The position numbers and the translations under genes are program-made. The notes beneath the pieces were generated by a model. The model was not told the DNA's origin, ran no database searches, and saw only the letters and a program-made list of their open reading frames with translations. From Burkholderia sp. PAMC 26561 (GTDB lineage: Bacteria; Pseudomonadota; Gammaproteobacteria; Burkholderiales; Burkholderiaceae): a DNA stretch of 64,000 nt. The stretch covers positions 248,001 through 312,000 of the forward strand of contig NZ_CP014315.1 of NCBI RefSeq assembly GCF_001557535.2. The letters run 5' to 3'. Below are positions 55,627 through 64,000 of the stretch, one piece after another. Numbering within the stretch: the stretch's first letter is position 1; the number at the start of each line of letters is the position of its first letter.

Positions 55627-57315
55627 ATGAATCCTCCCGCACAAGCCGATACCAATACCGATACCGCTCCGGCACCGCGCCAATGGAACACGCGGGCGCT
55701 GGAAAAGGCGCGGCGACTGAAAGCAATCGAAGGCTGGCTCGACAACGGCGTGCTGAAGTCCGAACGCATTGTCGATGCGCTGGAAACGCTGATTCAATCC
55801 GGCGATCGTGTCGCGCTCGAAGGCAACAACCAGAAACAGGCAGATTTTCTCTCGCGTGCGTTTGCGAAGCTCGATCCTTCGCGCGTGCATGACGTGCATC
55901 TGCTGATATCGAGTATCAGCCGGCCTGAACACCTGACGTTGTTCGAACGCGGGATTGCGCGCAAGGTGGACTTCTCGTTCGCCGGACCGCAGAGCCTGCG
56001 TGTGGCGCAACTGCTCGAAGACGGGCAGCTCGAGATCGGCGCGATCTATACCTATATAGAACTGTATGCGCGGATGTTCATCGACCTGACGCCGCAAGTG
56101 GCGCTCGTCTGCGCGGTGCAAGCCGACCGGCACGGCAATCTCTACACGGGCCCGAATACCGAGGACACGCCGACCATCGTTGAAGCGACGGCGTTCCGTC
56201 ATGGCATCGTGGTGGCGCAGGTGAACGAGATCGTCGACGAACTCCCGCGTGTCGATATCCCCGGCTCATGGGTCGACGTTGTCGTGCAGGCGGACCGGCC
56301 ATTCGCGGTCGAGCCGCTGTTCACGCGCGATCCGCGTCATATCGGCGAGTTGCAGATCCTCATGGCGATGATGACCATACGCGGCATCTACGAGCGTTAT
56401 GGCGTGCGGGCGCTCAATCACGGCATTGGCTTCGATACCGCCGCCATCGAACTGCTCTTGCCTACGTATGGCGCGGCGCATGGCCTCAAGGGCAAGATCT
56501 GCACGCACTGGGCGCTCAATCCGCATCCCACGCTGATTCCGGCCATAGAAAGCGGCTGGGTCGAAAGCGTGCATTGCTTCGGCAGCGAAGTGGGCATGGA
56601 AGACTATATTGAAGCGCGTTCGGACGTGTTCTTCACAGGACGCGACGGCAGCCTGCGTTCCAACCGCGTGCTCTGCCAGCTCGCGGGCCAATATGGCGTT
56701 GACCTGTTCATAGGCTCGACGTTGCAGATGGACGCCGATGCAAATTCATCCACGGTGACGCTCGGACGTCTCGCCGGTTTTGGTGGCGCGCCGAACATGG
56801 GACATGATCCGCGCGGACGCCGCCATTCGAGTGAAGCGTGGTTATCGTTGATGAAAAACGATGGGCCGAATAGCGCCATCAGCCGCGGCCACAAACTCGT
56901 GGTGCAAACCGCCGAGACTTTCAAGAAAGGCGGCGAGCCGACCATCGTCGATGCGCTCGATGCCATCGCCGTCGGCAAGCAAAGCAACATGCCGATCGCC
57001 CCGGTGATGATCTACGGCGACGACGTCAGCCATGTCGTCACCGAAGAGGGCATCGCGTATCTGCACGCGGCGGAGGGCGTTGAAGAGCGTCGCGCGGCGT
57101 TGCGCGCGGTCGCGGGCGTGACGCCTATCGGCATGCGTGCCGATCCTGCGAAGACCGCAGAACTGCGCCGGCGCGGCGTGGTCGCGTATCCGGAAGACCT
57201 CGGCATTCGACGCGGGGAAGCGAAGCGATCGTTGCTTGCGGCGCGCAGTATCGATGACCTGGTTGCGTGGTCCGGCGGTTTGTATCAACCGCCCGCAAAA
57301 TTTCGCGGCTGGTAA
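55627..57315 (+). CDS. mdcA: Malonate decarboxylase alpha subunit
   Basis: A 562-residue acetyl-S-ACP:malonate ACP transferase from the ATG at 55627. It swaps acetate for malonate on the carrier protein. Landmarks are WNTRALEKARRLKAIEGWLD, GDRVALEGNNQKQADFLSRA, LNHGIGFDTAAIELLLPTYG and FGSEVGMEDYIEARSDVFF. It is the first structural gene of a complete mdcABCDEGH operon running to 61703 with short gaps or overlaps. Confidence 0.97.
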   Translation: MNPPAQADTNTDTAPAPRQWNTRALEKARRLKAIEGWLDNGVLKSERIVDALETLIQSGDRVALEGNNQKQADFLSRAFAKLDPSRVHDVHLLISSISRPEHLTLFERGIARKVDFSFAGPQSLRVAQLLEDGQLEIGAIYTYIELYARMFIDLTPQVALVCAVQADRHGNLYTGPNTEDTPTIVEATAFRHGIVVAQVNEIVDELPRVDIPGSWVDVVVQADRPFAVEPLFTRDPRHIGELQILMAMMTIRGIYERYGVRALNHGIGFDTAAIELLLPTYGAAHGLKGKICTHWALNPHPTLIPAIESGWVESVHCFGSEVGMEDYIEARSDVFFTGRDGSLRSNRVLCQLAGQYGVDLFIGSTLQMDADANSSTVTLGRLAGFGGAPNMGHDPRGRRHSSEAWLSLMKNDGPNSAISRGHKLVVQTAETFKKGGEPTIVDALDAIAVGKQSNMPIAPVMIYGDDVSHVVTEEGIAYLHAAEGVEERRAALRAVAGVTPIGMRADPAKTAELRRRGVVAYPEDLGIRRGEAKRSLLAARSIDDLVAWSGGLYQPPAKFRGW

Positions 57316-57320
57316 GCGCC

Positions 57321-58178
57321 ATGCCTTGCGCTCAGGCTGTTCTCAAAGACTTTGTTTGCGATCCATTGGCGCTCGCCGATTGCGCGATGAACGCGTTGAT
57401 CGAGGAAGCGTGCCTCACGCCGAAACCTGCCTTGGTGGATCGGCGCGGCAGCGGTGCGCATCGCGATCTCGACCTCGATATCATGCTGCGTTCCGCACGC
57501 GCACTGCAGCCGACATTTCTCGCTCTGGCTCGTGCGTCGTCAAACACGCGACCTTCGCAACGCTTGCGCGAGCAGCTTGCGCGCATCGGCCGGGAAGGCG
57601 AAGTTGCGATGATGCGTGCGACCGGCGGCAGCAATGCGCATCGGGGTGCAATATGGATTGTCGGCTTGCTGCTTGCCGGAGCTGCGATGAGTCCGTCCGG
57701 CGCCTTGACAACGGTGTGTTCTCAAGCCGCCGCGATCTCGCGATTCGAGGATCGATTTGCACCTCAAGCGGTGGCACAAACACACGGCGCTCGCATCGTC
57801 CAGAAGTTCGGCGTCGCCGGTGCGCGTGGTCAGGCGGCCGAGGGTTTTCCTCATGTGCTCGAAGTCGGCTTGCCGGCGTTGCGTGAATCTCGCACAAGAG
57901 GGGCGTCCGAAAACGAGGCGCGCCTTGACGCGTTGCTTGCGATCATCGCCACGCTCGATGACACCTGTCTTCTGCATCGCGGTGGCCGCGTGGCTTTGGA
58001 AGCCGCACAATCCGGCGCGCGTGAAGTATTGCAAGCAGGCGGCGCATCGCAATCCGAAGGGTTTGCCGCCCTCTTGCGTCTAGATCGAAAGTTAATGGAA
58101 TTGAACGCGTCGCCCGGAGGCGCAGCGGACCTGCTCGCCGCGACGCTCTTCCTCGATACCCTGCCCTGCGTCGGCTGA
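57321..58178 (+). CDS. mdcB: Triphosphoribosyl-dephospho-CoA synthase MdcB
   Basis: A 285-residue CitG-family enzyme from the ATG at 57321, 5 bases after mdcA. It makes the precursor of the 2'-(5''-phosphoribosyl)-3'-dephospho-CoA prosthetic group from ATP and dephospho-CoA. Conserved segments are EEACLTPKPALVDRRGSGAH, GEVAMMRATGGSNAHRGAIW and DDTCLLHRGG, all seen in CitG/MdcB. MdcG then attaches the group to MdcC. Confidence 0.93.
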   Translation: MPCAQAVLKDFVCDPLALADCAMNALIEEACLTPKPALVDRRGSGAHRDLDLDIMLRSARALQPTFLALARASSNTRPSQRLREQLARIGREGEVAMMRATGGSNAHRGAIWIVGLLLAGAAMSPSGALTTVCSQAAAISRFEDRFAPQAVAQTHGARIVQKFGVAGARGQAAEGFPHVLEVGLPALRESRTRGASENEARLDALLAIIATLDDTCLLHRGGRVALEAAQSGAREVLQAGGASQSEGFAALLRLDRKLMELNASPGGAADLLAATLFLDTLPCVG

Positions 58179-58194
58179 CGCTGAGAGATCCGCC

Positions 58195-58497
58195 ATGGAA
58201 AACCTGCGCTACGAATACCCCGCCACACGCCCCGTGCCGCAACGCGCACATGTGGGCGTCGTGGGCTCGGGAGATCTGGAAATACTGCTGTCGCCATCGG
58301 AGACAGATCACGCGGAAGTGGTGATCCGCACGAGCGTCGATGGATACGAAACCGTCTGGAAAAGCGTGCTCGACCGGTTTTTCTCGCGATACGACGGCGC
58401 CGCAAAACTCGAGTTGAATGACTTCGGCGCGACGCCGGGCGTCGTGATGTTAAGGCTCGCCGAGGCGGTTGAAGCCAGCGAAGGAGAAGCGTCATGA
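58195..58497 (+). CDS. mdcC: Malonate decarboxylase acyl-carrier subunit (delta)
   Basis: A 100-residue carrier protein. The prosthetic-group serine is Ser25 in VGVVGSGDLEI, the position known for MdcC. The C-terminal half shows FSRYDGAAKLELNDFGATPG. The acetyl/malonyl thioester is carried here during the cycle. The stop overlaps the mdcD start by 4 bases. Confidence 0.95.
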   Translation: MENLRYEYPATRPVPQRAHVGVVGSGDLEILLSPSETDHAEVVIRTSVDGYETVWKSVLDRFFSRYDGAAKLELNDFGATPGVVMLRLAEAVEASEGEAS

Positions 58498-59339
58498 ATG
58501 CTCACGACAGCTTTATCGCGCAGCATAGTTTTATTGAATTGACGGCGCGTGAGCGCGCTCGCGCGTTGCTCGATCCGGGTACGTTCCGCGAGTTGCTCGG
58601 ACCCTTCGACCGGCTCGAGTCGCCGTGGCTCGCCATGCAAAACGTGGTCTGCCAATCGGACGATGGCGCGGTGATCGCACGCGGAACGCTTGGCGGCGAG
58701 CCGGCTGTGATCGCGGCGATCGAACCTGCGTTTCAAGGCGGGAGCATTGGGGAAGTGTCGGGCGCGAAGATCGCGGCATCGCTTGAATTTGCGCTGCGCG
58801 AGTTCGAAGCAGGTCGCACGATACGTCCAGTGATCCTGTTTGAAACGGGTGGCGTGAGGCTGCAGGAAGCAAATCTCGGGCTGGCCGTGATCGCGGAGAT
58901 CCAGGCCGCAATCATCGCGTTACGCCGATACGTGCCGGTGGTCGGCGTGATTGGCGGGATGGTGGGATGCTTCGGCGGAATGTCCCTGGCTGCGGCCTTG
59001 TGCAGTTATCTCGTGATGACGCGCCAGGCGCGGCTCGGCATGAACGGACCGGAAGTGATCGAACAGGAAGCGGGCGTTGAAGAGCTCGATTCACGCGACC
59101 GCAAGCTCATTTGGTCGATGATCGGCGGCGAGGAACGCGCAGCGGTCGGCCTGGTCGATACACTCGTTGAAGACGATACGGGTCAGGTCCTGACCGCCGT
59201 ACTCGACATGTTCAAACGCGGCGTGCCGAAGAGTCATCGGACGGAGCAAGTCGACAAACAACTCGAACGGCTTTCGCGCATCGATCCATCGTCGATCGAC
59301 CCCGTCATTCTGCGGACACTTTGGCAAGGAGACGCATGA
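58494..59339 (+). CDS. mdcD: Malonyl-S-ACP decarboxylase beta subunit
   Basis: A 281-residue carboxyltransferase-fold subunit. Landmarks are FIELTARERARALLDPGTFR, RPVILFETGGVRLQEANLGL and GVIGGMVGCFGGMSLAAALC, which line the decarboxylase active site with MdcE. Overlaps mdcC before and mdcE after (ATGA), so beta and gamma are made in equal amounts. Confidence 0.95.
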   Translation: MNAHDSFIAQHSFIELTARERARALLDPGTFRELLGPFDRLESPWLAMQNVVCQSDDGAVIARGTLGGEPAVIAAIEPAFQGGSIGEVSGAKIAASLEFALREFEAGRTIRPVILFETGGVRLQEANLGLAVIAEIQAAIIALRRYVPVVGVIGGMVGCFGGMSLAAALCSYLVMTRQARLGMNGPEVIEQEAGVEELDSRDRKLIWSMIGGEERAAVGLVDTLVEDDTGQVLTAVLDMFKRGVPKSHRTEQVDKQLERLSRIDPSSIDPVILRTLWQGDA

Positions 59340-60148
59340 TGAGCGCTACTCGTGGACAGATCTGGATCGACGCGCTGACATCGCGTGAACTGAATGACGA
59401 TGGTCCGATCCGCAGCGCCGATGCCCCGCTCGGCGATACAACCGCGCGCTTCATCACCGTCGTGCCGGACCTTGCCAACCGCTTTCCGCGCGCCACGGAC
59501 AATGTCGTCGGACTCGAACAGGGATGGTTGCTCGCGCGTGCCGTGCGCGAAGCGCTGGACGCAGATCGCGACGCAAAGGTGAAGCGCCCGATCGTTGCTA
59601 TCGTCGACGTCAAGAGCCAGGCGTATGGACGTCGCGAAGAACTGCTGGGCGTGCATCTCGCGTGCGCGGCAGGCGTCGACGCTTATGCAAGCGCCCGGAT
59701 CGCCGGGCATCCGGTGATCGCGCTGATCGTCGGCCCGGCCATGTCCGGCGCGTTTCTCGCGCACGGTTATCAGGCAAACCGCATTGTCGCGCTGGACGCG
59801 AGCGGCATCAGCGTGCACGCAATGGGCAAGGAAGCGGCCGCCCGCGTCACGCGCCGCAGCGTGGAAGGACTCGATGAACTCGGCGATCGCGTGTTGCCGA
59901 TGTCCTACAAGATGAGTTCCTACGCGAAGCTCGGGCTGTTGCATGAACTCATCGAAGGGATCAATGCCGATACGCCCGGGCGTGAAGACGTCGAGCGTGT
60001 GAAGGCTTCGCTGGTCGCCGCCGTGGACGATGCACGTCGAGGTCCGAACGATTTGTCGTCGCGCTTGCAGTCGGCGGACGCAAAACGCAATCGCGCCGCG
60101 TCGATAGAAGTGCGCAAGCGCATGGCGGAGCAATGGAACGCGTCGTGA
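59336..60148 (+). CDS. mdcE: Malonyl-S-ACP decarboxylase gamma subunit
   Basis: A 270-residue subunit from the ATG at 59336 (a second ATG follows directly). VDVKSQAYGRREELLGVHLA and GPAMSGAFLAHGYQANRIVA are the family hallmarks; the latter forms an oxyanion hole in the crotonase-like fold. With MdcD it decarboxylates malonyl-S-ACP to acetyl-S-ACP. Its 3' end overlaps mdcG by 16 bases. Confidence 0.94.
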   Translation: MMSATRGQIWIDALTSRELNDDGPIRSADAPLGDTTARFITVVPDLANRFPRATDNVVGLEQGWLLARAVREALDADRDAKVKRPIVAIVDVKSQAYGRREELLGVHLACAAGVDAYASARIAGHPVIALIVGPAMSGAFLAHGYQANRIVALDASGISVHAMGKEAAARVTRRSVEGLDELGDRVLPMSYKMSSYAKLGLLHELIEGINADTPGREDVERVKASLVAAVDDARRGPNDLSSRLQSADAKRNRAASIEVRKRMAEQWNAS

Positions 60149-60777
60149 ATCCCCACGACTTGTTGCGGCTTGGACAGGACGCACCGGCTTTCAAGGAAGC
60201 GCCTGCGTGGGTCGCGGCTTCGCTCGAGCGCGCGCCGTTCGTGGTAGTTCGTCGTGCGCGAAAGCGGGAGGGACGCGTTGCGGTCGGGATTCGTGGCGCG
60301 GTCCGCAGCGAACGTTTTGGCGCGTGGCTGGACATGCAACATGTTCACGCCGTGCTTACGCCTGAAATGCTGACATCAAGAAAGCCGCATGAAACGCGTG
60401 CCGCTTTACCCGCGTTCAAGTTGCTCCAGGCCGTAGCGCCGATCTGCGAGTCGTCCGGACTTGCATGGGGACCTACGGGCAGTGTCGGCTTCGAGATGGC
60501 GAGCGACTGCGCCACAGTGACCGACAAAAGCGATCTCGATCTTTTGATGCGTGCGCCCGACCCACTCGATCGCTCCGCAGCAAAGACCTTGTTCGACGAC
60601 CTGTCGGCCGCCGCTTCCGAATTCGCAATACCAATACGTATCGACGTTCAAATCGAAACCCACGATGGCGTGTTTTCGCTCGCCGAATTCGCTCATCCGG
60701 GCGCACGCGTGATGCTGCGATCCGTCGATGGCCCGAGGCTCGTCGCCGATCCGTGGCAGACGAGTCGCGCCGCATGA
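60133..60777 (+). CDS. mdcG: Malonate decarboxylase holo-ACP synthase
   Basis: A 214-residue nucleotidyltransferase that moves the phosphoribosyl-dephospho-CoA group from the MdcB product onto Ser25 of MdcC. The metal-binding motif is TDKSDLDLLMRAP, preceded by GLAWGPTGSVGFEMASD; a third acid lies in IPIRIDVQIET. Its stop overlaps the mdcH start (ATGA). Confidence 0.92.
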   Translation: MERVVNPHDLLRLGQDAPAFKEAPAWVAASLERAPFVVVRRARKREGRVAVGIRGAVRSERFGAWLDMQHVHAVLTPEMLTSRKPHETRAALPAFKLLQAVAPICESSGLAWGPTGSVGFEMASDCATVTDKSDLDLLMRAPDPLDRSAAKTLFDDLSAAASEFAIPIRIDVQIETHDGVFSLAEFAHPGARVMLRSVDGPRLVADPWQTSRAA

Positions 60778-61703
60778 TCGCATTCCTTTTCCCCGGCCAG
60801 GGCTCGCAGTTCACGAGCTTCCTGCATACGCTCGGCGGTGCTTCGCCGCACGCGCGTATTGACGCGACTTTCGAAGAAGCGTCGGACGTGTTGCGTATGA
60901 ACGTTCTCGATCTCGACAGCGTAGTCGCGTTGAAATCCACCGTTGCCGTGCAGCTCGGCTTGTTTATCGCCGGCGTGGCGACCGCGCGTGCGTTGCGCGA
61001 AGAAGGTATCGTGCCCGACGCGGTCGCGGGCTTGTCGGTGGGCGCATATGGCGCGGCGGTCGCGGCTGACGCCATTGATTTCAACGACGCCCTGCTTCTC
61101 CTGCAACTACGCGCGCAACTCATGGAACGCGCTTATCCGCATGGTTACGGCATGCTCGCGGTGTCAGGCTTGAGCGAGCGCGAAGTCGACGCCCTCATTG
61201 CCCGTACGAATGCAAAGGCGGCATTCATTGCGAATCTCAATGCGCCGCGGCAGATCGTGGTGGCCGGCGCCGACGGCGATCTCGACCTCGTGCGGCAGCA
61301 AGCGCTGCAAGCAGGCGCGCGCAAAGCCGAGCGCCTCGCGGTAAGCGTGCCGTCACACTGCGTCCTTCTGGACGATGCCGCCCGCGAACTCACCGAAGCT
61401 GCGTCGAAGGTCGAATTCAGGACGCCGTCGATTCCGTACATCGGCAATCGCGGAGCGCGTCCGTTGCGTCAGGCCGATGCAGTGCGCCTGGACCTTGCGA
61501 CGAACCTGCGTTACCCCGTTCGATGGCACGATTCGACCGTCGTGCTGAGCGAACTCGGCGCGCAAGTTTTCGTGGAGATGCCGCCGGGACGCACGCTCAC
61601 GCAACTCGCCGACGAAGCGTTGCCGGGCATCGCAAAGGTCGCTGTCGAACAGACGCCGATGACAACCTCAGCGGCCCTGATCAAGGCGCGCGCCGTAGAC
61701 TGA
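60774..61703 (+). CDS. mdcH: Malonyl-CoA:ACP transacylase of malonate decarboxylase
   Basis: A 309-residue FabD-like transferase. The N-terminal FLFPGQGSQ, nucleophile Ser88 in AGLSVGAYGAAVAAD and the VPSHC segment with the catalytic His fit the family. It primes the carrier by loading malonyl so that the cycle can start. Last gene of the operon; the DeoR gene that follows has its own -10 element. Confidence 0.93.
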   Translation: MIAFLFPGQGSQFTSFLHTLGGASPHARIDATFEEASDVLRMNVLDLDSVVALKSTVAVQLGLFIAGVATARALREEGIVPDAVAGLSVGAYGAAVAADAIDFNDALLLLQLRAQLMERAYPHGYGMLAVSGLSEREVDALIARTNAKAAFIANLNAPRQIVVAGADGDLDLVRQQALQAGARKAERLAVSVPSHCVLLDDAARELTEAASKVEFRTPSIPYIGNRGARPLRQADAVRLDLATNLRYPVRWHDSTVVLSELGAQVFVEMPPGRTLTQLADEALPGIAKVAVEQTPMTTSAALIKARAVD

Positions 61704-61728
61704 AGTGAACGGACACGACACGCGCGCT

Positions 61729-61737
61729 TGTTATAAT
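61729..61737 (+). promoter_or_regulatory. Extended -10 promoter element before the DeoR gene
   Basis: TGTTATAAT is a perfect extended -10 (TGnTATAAT), 26 bases after the mdcH stop and 54 bases before the DeoR ATG. No clear -35 box is needed or seen. Confidence 0.6.
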
Positions 61738-61791
61738 CGTCTCACCCGGAGAACAAGAACTAACAACCACAACCGCGCCCACGTTCTCTCA

Positions 61792-62511
61792 ATGACCAAA
61801 AACGATCGTCTGCGTGTCCTTGCCGAAGCTTTGCGCGAGCAGAGCGTGATGCGTCTTCGCGATGCCGCGACCTTGCTCGATGTATCGGAGATGACGGTTC
61901 GCCGCGACATCTCGTCGAGCCCGGGGACATTCACTTATCTCGGCGGTTATATCGTCCGCGCGTCGGACGTGCCCAATGGATCAGGCTATACCATCGACGA
62001 AGAGAAGGATCACTTCGCGCAGGCCAAGGCGGATGCGTCTGCGGTCGCCGCGCGTTTGCTCGTGGACAGCGAGACGGTTTTCATCGATTGCGGGACGACG
62101 CTGACCACCCTCGCGCGGCTGATTCCCGCCGACATGCATCTGACGGTCGTGTGTTATTCGCTCAATGTCGCCGAGATCCTGCGGCGCAAGGCCAACGTAC
62201 GGATGATCTTGCTGGGCGGCGTGTATGCGCCGTCATCGGATTCATTTTCCAGCGATGAAAGCATCGAGACGCTGAAACGCATGGGAATCAACAAGGCGTT
62301 CATATCGGCGGGTGGGGTCGACGACACGCGTGGCGTCACGTGCTGGAATTTCCATGAAGTCGCGATCAAACAGGCCGCGATGGAAAGCGCGGTCGAACGG
62401 CATCTTGTCGTCGATGCCAGCAAGCTGGGGAAAGTCAAGGCACTGCGGTTCTCTCAACTCGACAAGTTCGACTCCGTGATCACGGAGAAGGGAATGAGCC
62501 CGAAAGCGTGA
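61792..62511 (+). CDS. DeoR-family transcriptional regulator
   Basis: A 239-residue regulator from the ATG at 61792. The helix-turn-helix is MRLRDAATLLDVSEMTVRRD; the DeoRC sensor part has VFIDCGTTLTTLARLIPADM, CYSLNVAEIL and the DASKLGKVKALRFSQLDKFD end. DeoR proteins usually sense sugar phosphates. It follows mdcH but no function in malonate use is evident; no target sugar genes are next to it. It is convergent with the LysR gene, 10 bases apart. Confidence 0.88.
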   Translation: MTKNDRLRVLAEALREQSVMRLRDAATLLDVSEMTVRRDISSSPGTFTYLGGYIVRASDVPNGSGYTIDEEKDHFAQAKADASAVAARLLVDSETVFIDCGTTLTTLARLIPADMHLTVVCYSLNVAEILRRKANVRMILLGGVYAPSSDSFSSDESIETLKRMGINKAFISAGGVDDTRGVTCWNFHEVAIKQAAMESAVERHLVVDASKLGKVKALRFSQLDKFDSVITEKGMSPKA

Positions 62512-62521
62512 GTGGCATGGA

Positions 62522-63412
62522 TTAAATACGCTGCAGTAACGCCGCCGCAAAAAAGTCAGTCGCGCGGCGCACGCGTGCCGGTACGAACCGGCGTTTCGGC
62601 CAGATGAGGCTGACGTCCCTGGCGTCGCCAATGAAGTCCTCCAGGATCGTGATGACGTCCGGATGGTCGAGTTCATCGGCGAGAGAAACTTTCGCGAACA
62701 GGCCAATTCCAACGCCTTCCAGCACACCGGACCGGATCGTTTCGACACTATTGGATGAAAGGTTGCCGCGAACGGCCACGCTGAACCGGCCTTCCGGTCC
62801 GACGAATGGCCAGTTTGCCGACTCGATCAGGCCGCCGTATAAAAGGCAATTGTGATCGACGAGTTCGGCAGGAGTCTTCGGTATCCCGCGTTGCTCGAAG
62901 TAGCGCCGTGATCCGACACATACGAGCGGCGTTGTGGTCACGCGCCGGACAACCGCGTCGGGTTCATCGACGGGACCTACCCGGATCGCCAGGTCGATCC
63001 GGTCCTGCACCATATCGCGCACGAAGTCCGACAGAACGAGATCGACCTGAAGGCCGGGATTGAGCGCCAACAACTCAGGTATGAGCGGAAGAATGTGAAG
63101 GCGTCCGAAGGTCGAGGACGTCGCGATCCTGATCAATCCCGAGACATTGAGCGTGCTGCTTTTCAGCTCGCTGTCGGCTTCATCCATCTCTTCAATCAGC
63201 GGTTTCGTCCGGTCGTAGTAGCGCTGCCCTTGATCCGTCAGCGTGACGCTGCGCGTGCTGCGGTTGAACAGCATCACGCCGAGACGCTTCTCCAGCGCGC
63301 CAACGGCCTTGCTGACGGCCGACTGCGAATCACCGGTCCTGCGGGCTGCCGCGGAAAAGCCGCCTGCTTCAACCACGGCGATAAACGCATCCACTTCGTG
63401 AAACCGGTCCAT
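62522..63412 (-). CDS. LysR-family transcriptional regulator
   Basis: A 296-residue regulator from the ATG at 63412. The N-terminal helix-turn-helix reads DAFIAVVEAGGFSAAARRTG with SQSAVSKAVGALEKRLG; the co-inducer domain has GLIRIATSSTFGRLHILPLI and DLAIRVGPVDEPDAVVRR. This is the CrgA/AaeR-like group that often governs an adjacent divergent oxidoreductase. The SDR gene starts 123 bases away on the other strand, so the pair is a likely regulator-target unit. Confidence 0.92.
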   Translation of the reverse strand: MDRFHEVDAFIAVVEAGGFSAAARRTGDSQSAVSKAVGALEKRLGVMLFNRSTRSVTLTDQGQRYYDRTKPLIEEMDEADSELKSSTLNVSGLIRIATSSTFGRLHILPLIPELLALNPGLQVDLVLSDFVRDMVQDRIDLAIRVGPVDEPDAVVRRVTTTPLVCVGSRRYFEQRGIPKTPAELVDHNCLLYGGLIESANWPFVGPEGRFSVAVRGNLSSNSVETIRSGVLEGVGIGLFAKVSLADELDHPDVITILEDFIGDARDVSLIWPKRRFVPARVRRATDFFAAALLQRI

Positions 63413-63535
63413 TGCATTCCCTTCGACTGACCCATTCGAACAGAGAATAGATCTTATGAAAAATATGCGGATTATCATTCGCCGCGAGGGGAATTATGCT
63501 GGTTTTGTCAATCACGCACAGAACAGAAGGTCTCC

Positions 63536-64000
63536 ATGTCCACTCTTACAGACAAGATTGCCGTGATCAGCGGCGGAACGACCGGTATCGGATTAGCGAT
63601 TGCCCAGCGGTTTGTCGCAGAAGGCGCGCACGTCTTCATCTTCGGCCGCCGGCAGGCACAGCTCGACGAAGCCGCCAAACTCATTGGGCGCAACGTCACC
63701 GCCATCCAGGCCGACGTCACGAACGTCGATGACCTGGACCGCGTCGCTGCATTGGTCAAGAAAGAAAAAGGCATCGTCGATATTGTCGTTTCGAATGCGG
63801 GCTTAACAGAGCAGGCTTCCATCGATACCCTAACGCCCGAACACTTCGACAAGACTTTCAACCTCAACGCCCGCGCCCCGGTTTTCCTCGTGCAGAAGCT
63901 GCTGCCCCTGATGACGGGCGGCGGATCGATCGTGCTGGTTTCGTCGGCGATGCACGGCATGGGCATTCCCGGACACACCGCGTATGCGGCGACCAAGGCG
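63536..64000 (+). CDS. Short-chain dehydrogenase/reductase, N-terminal part (cut by window edge)
   Basis: The first 155 residues of an SDR. The cofactor motif is VISGGTTGIGLAIAQRF (GGxxGIG variant) with FGRRQ after the second strand, suggesting NADP; NADV/NAG-type VSNAGLTEQ and the catalytic region VLVSSAMHGMGIPGHTAYAA with Ser and Tyr-x3-Lys (YAATK) at the very end. It is divergent from the LysR gene and probably its target. The substrate is not known. Confidence 0.9.
   Translation, partial: MSTLTDKIAVISGGTTGIGLAIAQRFVAEGAHVFIFGRRQAQLDEAAKLIGRNVTAIQADVTNVDDLDRVAALVKKEKGIVDIVVSNAGLTEQASIDTLTPEHFDKTFNLNARAPVFLVQKLLPLMTGGGSIVLVSSAMHGMGIPGHTAYAATKA

Overview
The window is about 62% GC, densely coded DNA of a beta-proteobacterium. 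Protein sequences and gene sets (ACC deaminase with an Lrp-type regulator, an mdc malonate decarboxylase operon, T6SS gene order, SorC/polyol ABC operon, PhoX and AcpA phosphatases) point to the Burkholderiaceae, most likely Paraburkholderia, Caballeronia or a close relative. This placement is inference from remembered families, not a database match.

Layout. (1) 1-13.4 kb, minus strand: a type VI secretion operon tssA-B-C-hcp-tssE-F-G-clpV-vgrG-tagH-tssK, leaving the window inside tssK; tssG carries a frameshift. (2) 13.7-14.9 kb: YceI lipoprotein and DUF3455 protein. (3) 15.2-17.3 kb: acdS (ACC deaminase), divergent frameshifted acdR, and ppnP. (4) 17.4-21.0 kb: a wrecked second T6SS locus, with intact tssJ, tssG and tssE but only the 3' halves of tssF and clpV, joined back to back. 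(5) 21.0-26.7 kb: LacI-regulated ABC importer with a GpdQ-like phosphodiesterase. (6) 27.0-32.2 kb: AcpA-like phosphoesterase, di-haem peroxidase and PhoX-like phosphatase; together with (5) this looks like a phosphorus/organophosphate scavenging neighbourhood. (7) 32.3-34.7 kb: recQ broken by a frameshift, and a cupin. (8) 34.7-42.3 kb: polyol/sugar ABC importer, SorC regulator and two dehydrogenases, with the ATPase divergent. (9) 42.4-44.7 kb: large single-haem lipoprotein, then 1.15 kb of AT-richer DNA without a credible gene. (10) 45.8-52.4 kb: amino-acid-type ABC importer, M20 amidohydrolase, DUF1989 protein, XRE-cupin regulator and agmatinase-family ureohydrolase, probably one catabolic unit for an unidentified guanidino/ureido compound. 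(11) 52.4-53.4 kb: non-coding, with two 313-bp inverted arms and a 142-bp tandem repeat. (12) 53.4-61.7 kb: MFS transporter, frameshifted GntR regulator and a complete mdcABCDEGH operon. (13) 61.8-64.0 kb: DeoR regulator, LysR regulator and the start of an SDR gene.

Four genes (tssG, acdR, recQ, the mdc GntR regulator) are intact except for one small indel each, three of them at or compatible with short repeats or a G run. They may be real lesions or consensus errors; raw reads would decide. The most promising candidates for something undescribed are the guanidino/ureido operon with its 37-bp palindrome, and the fused remnant of the second T6SS. No rRNA, tRNA, CRISPR array, transposase or phage gene was found.
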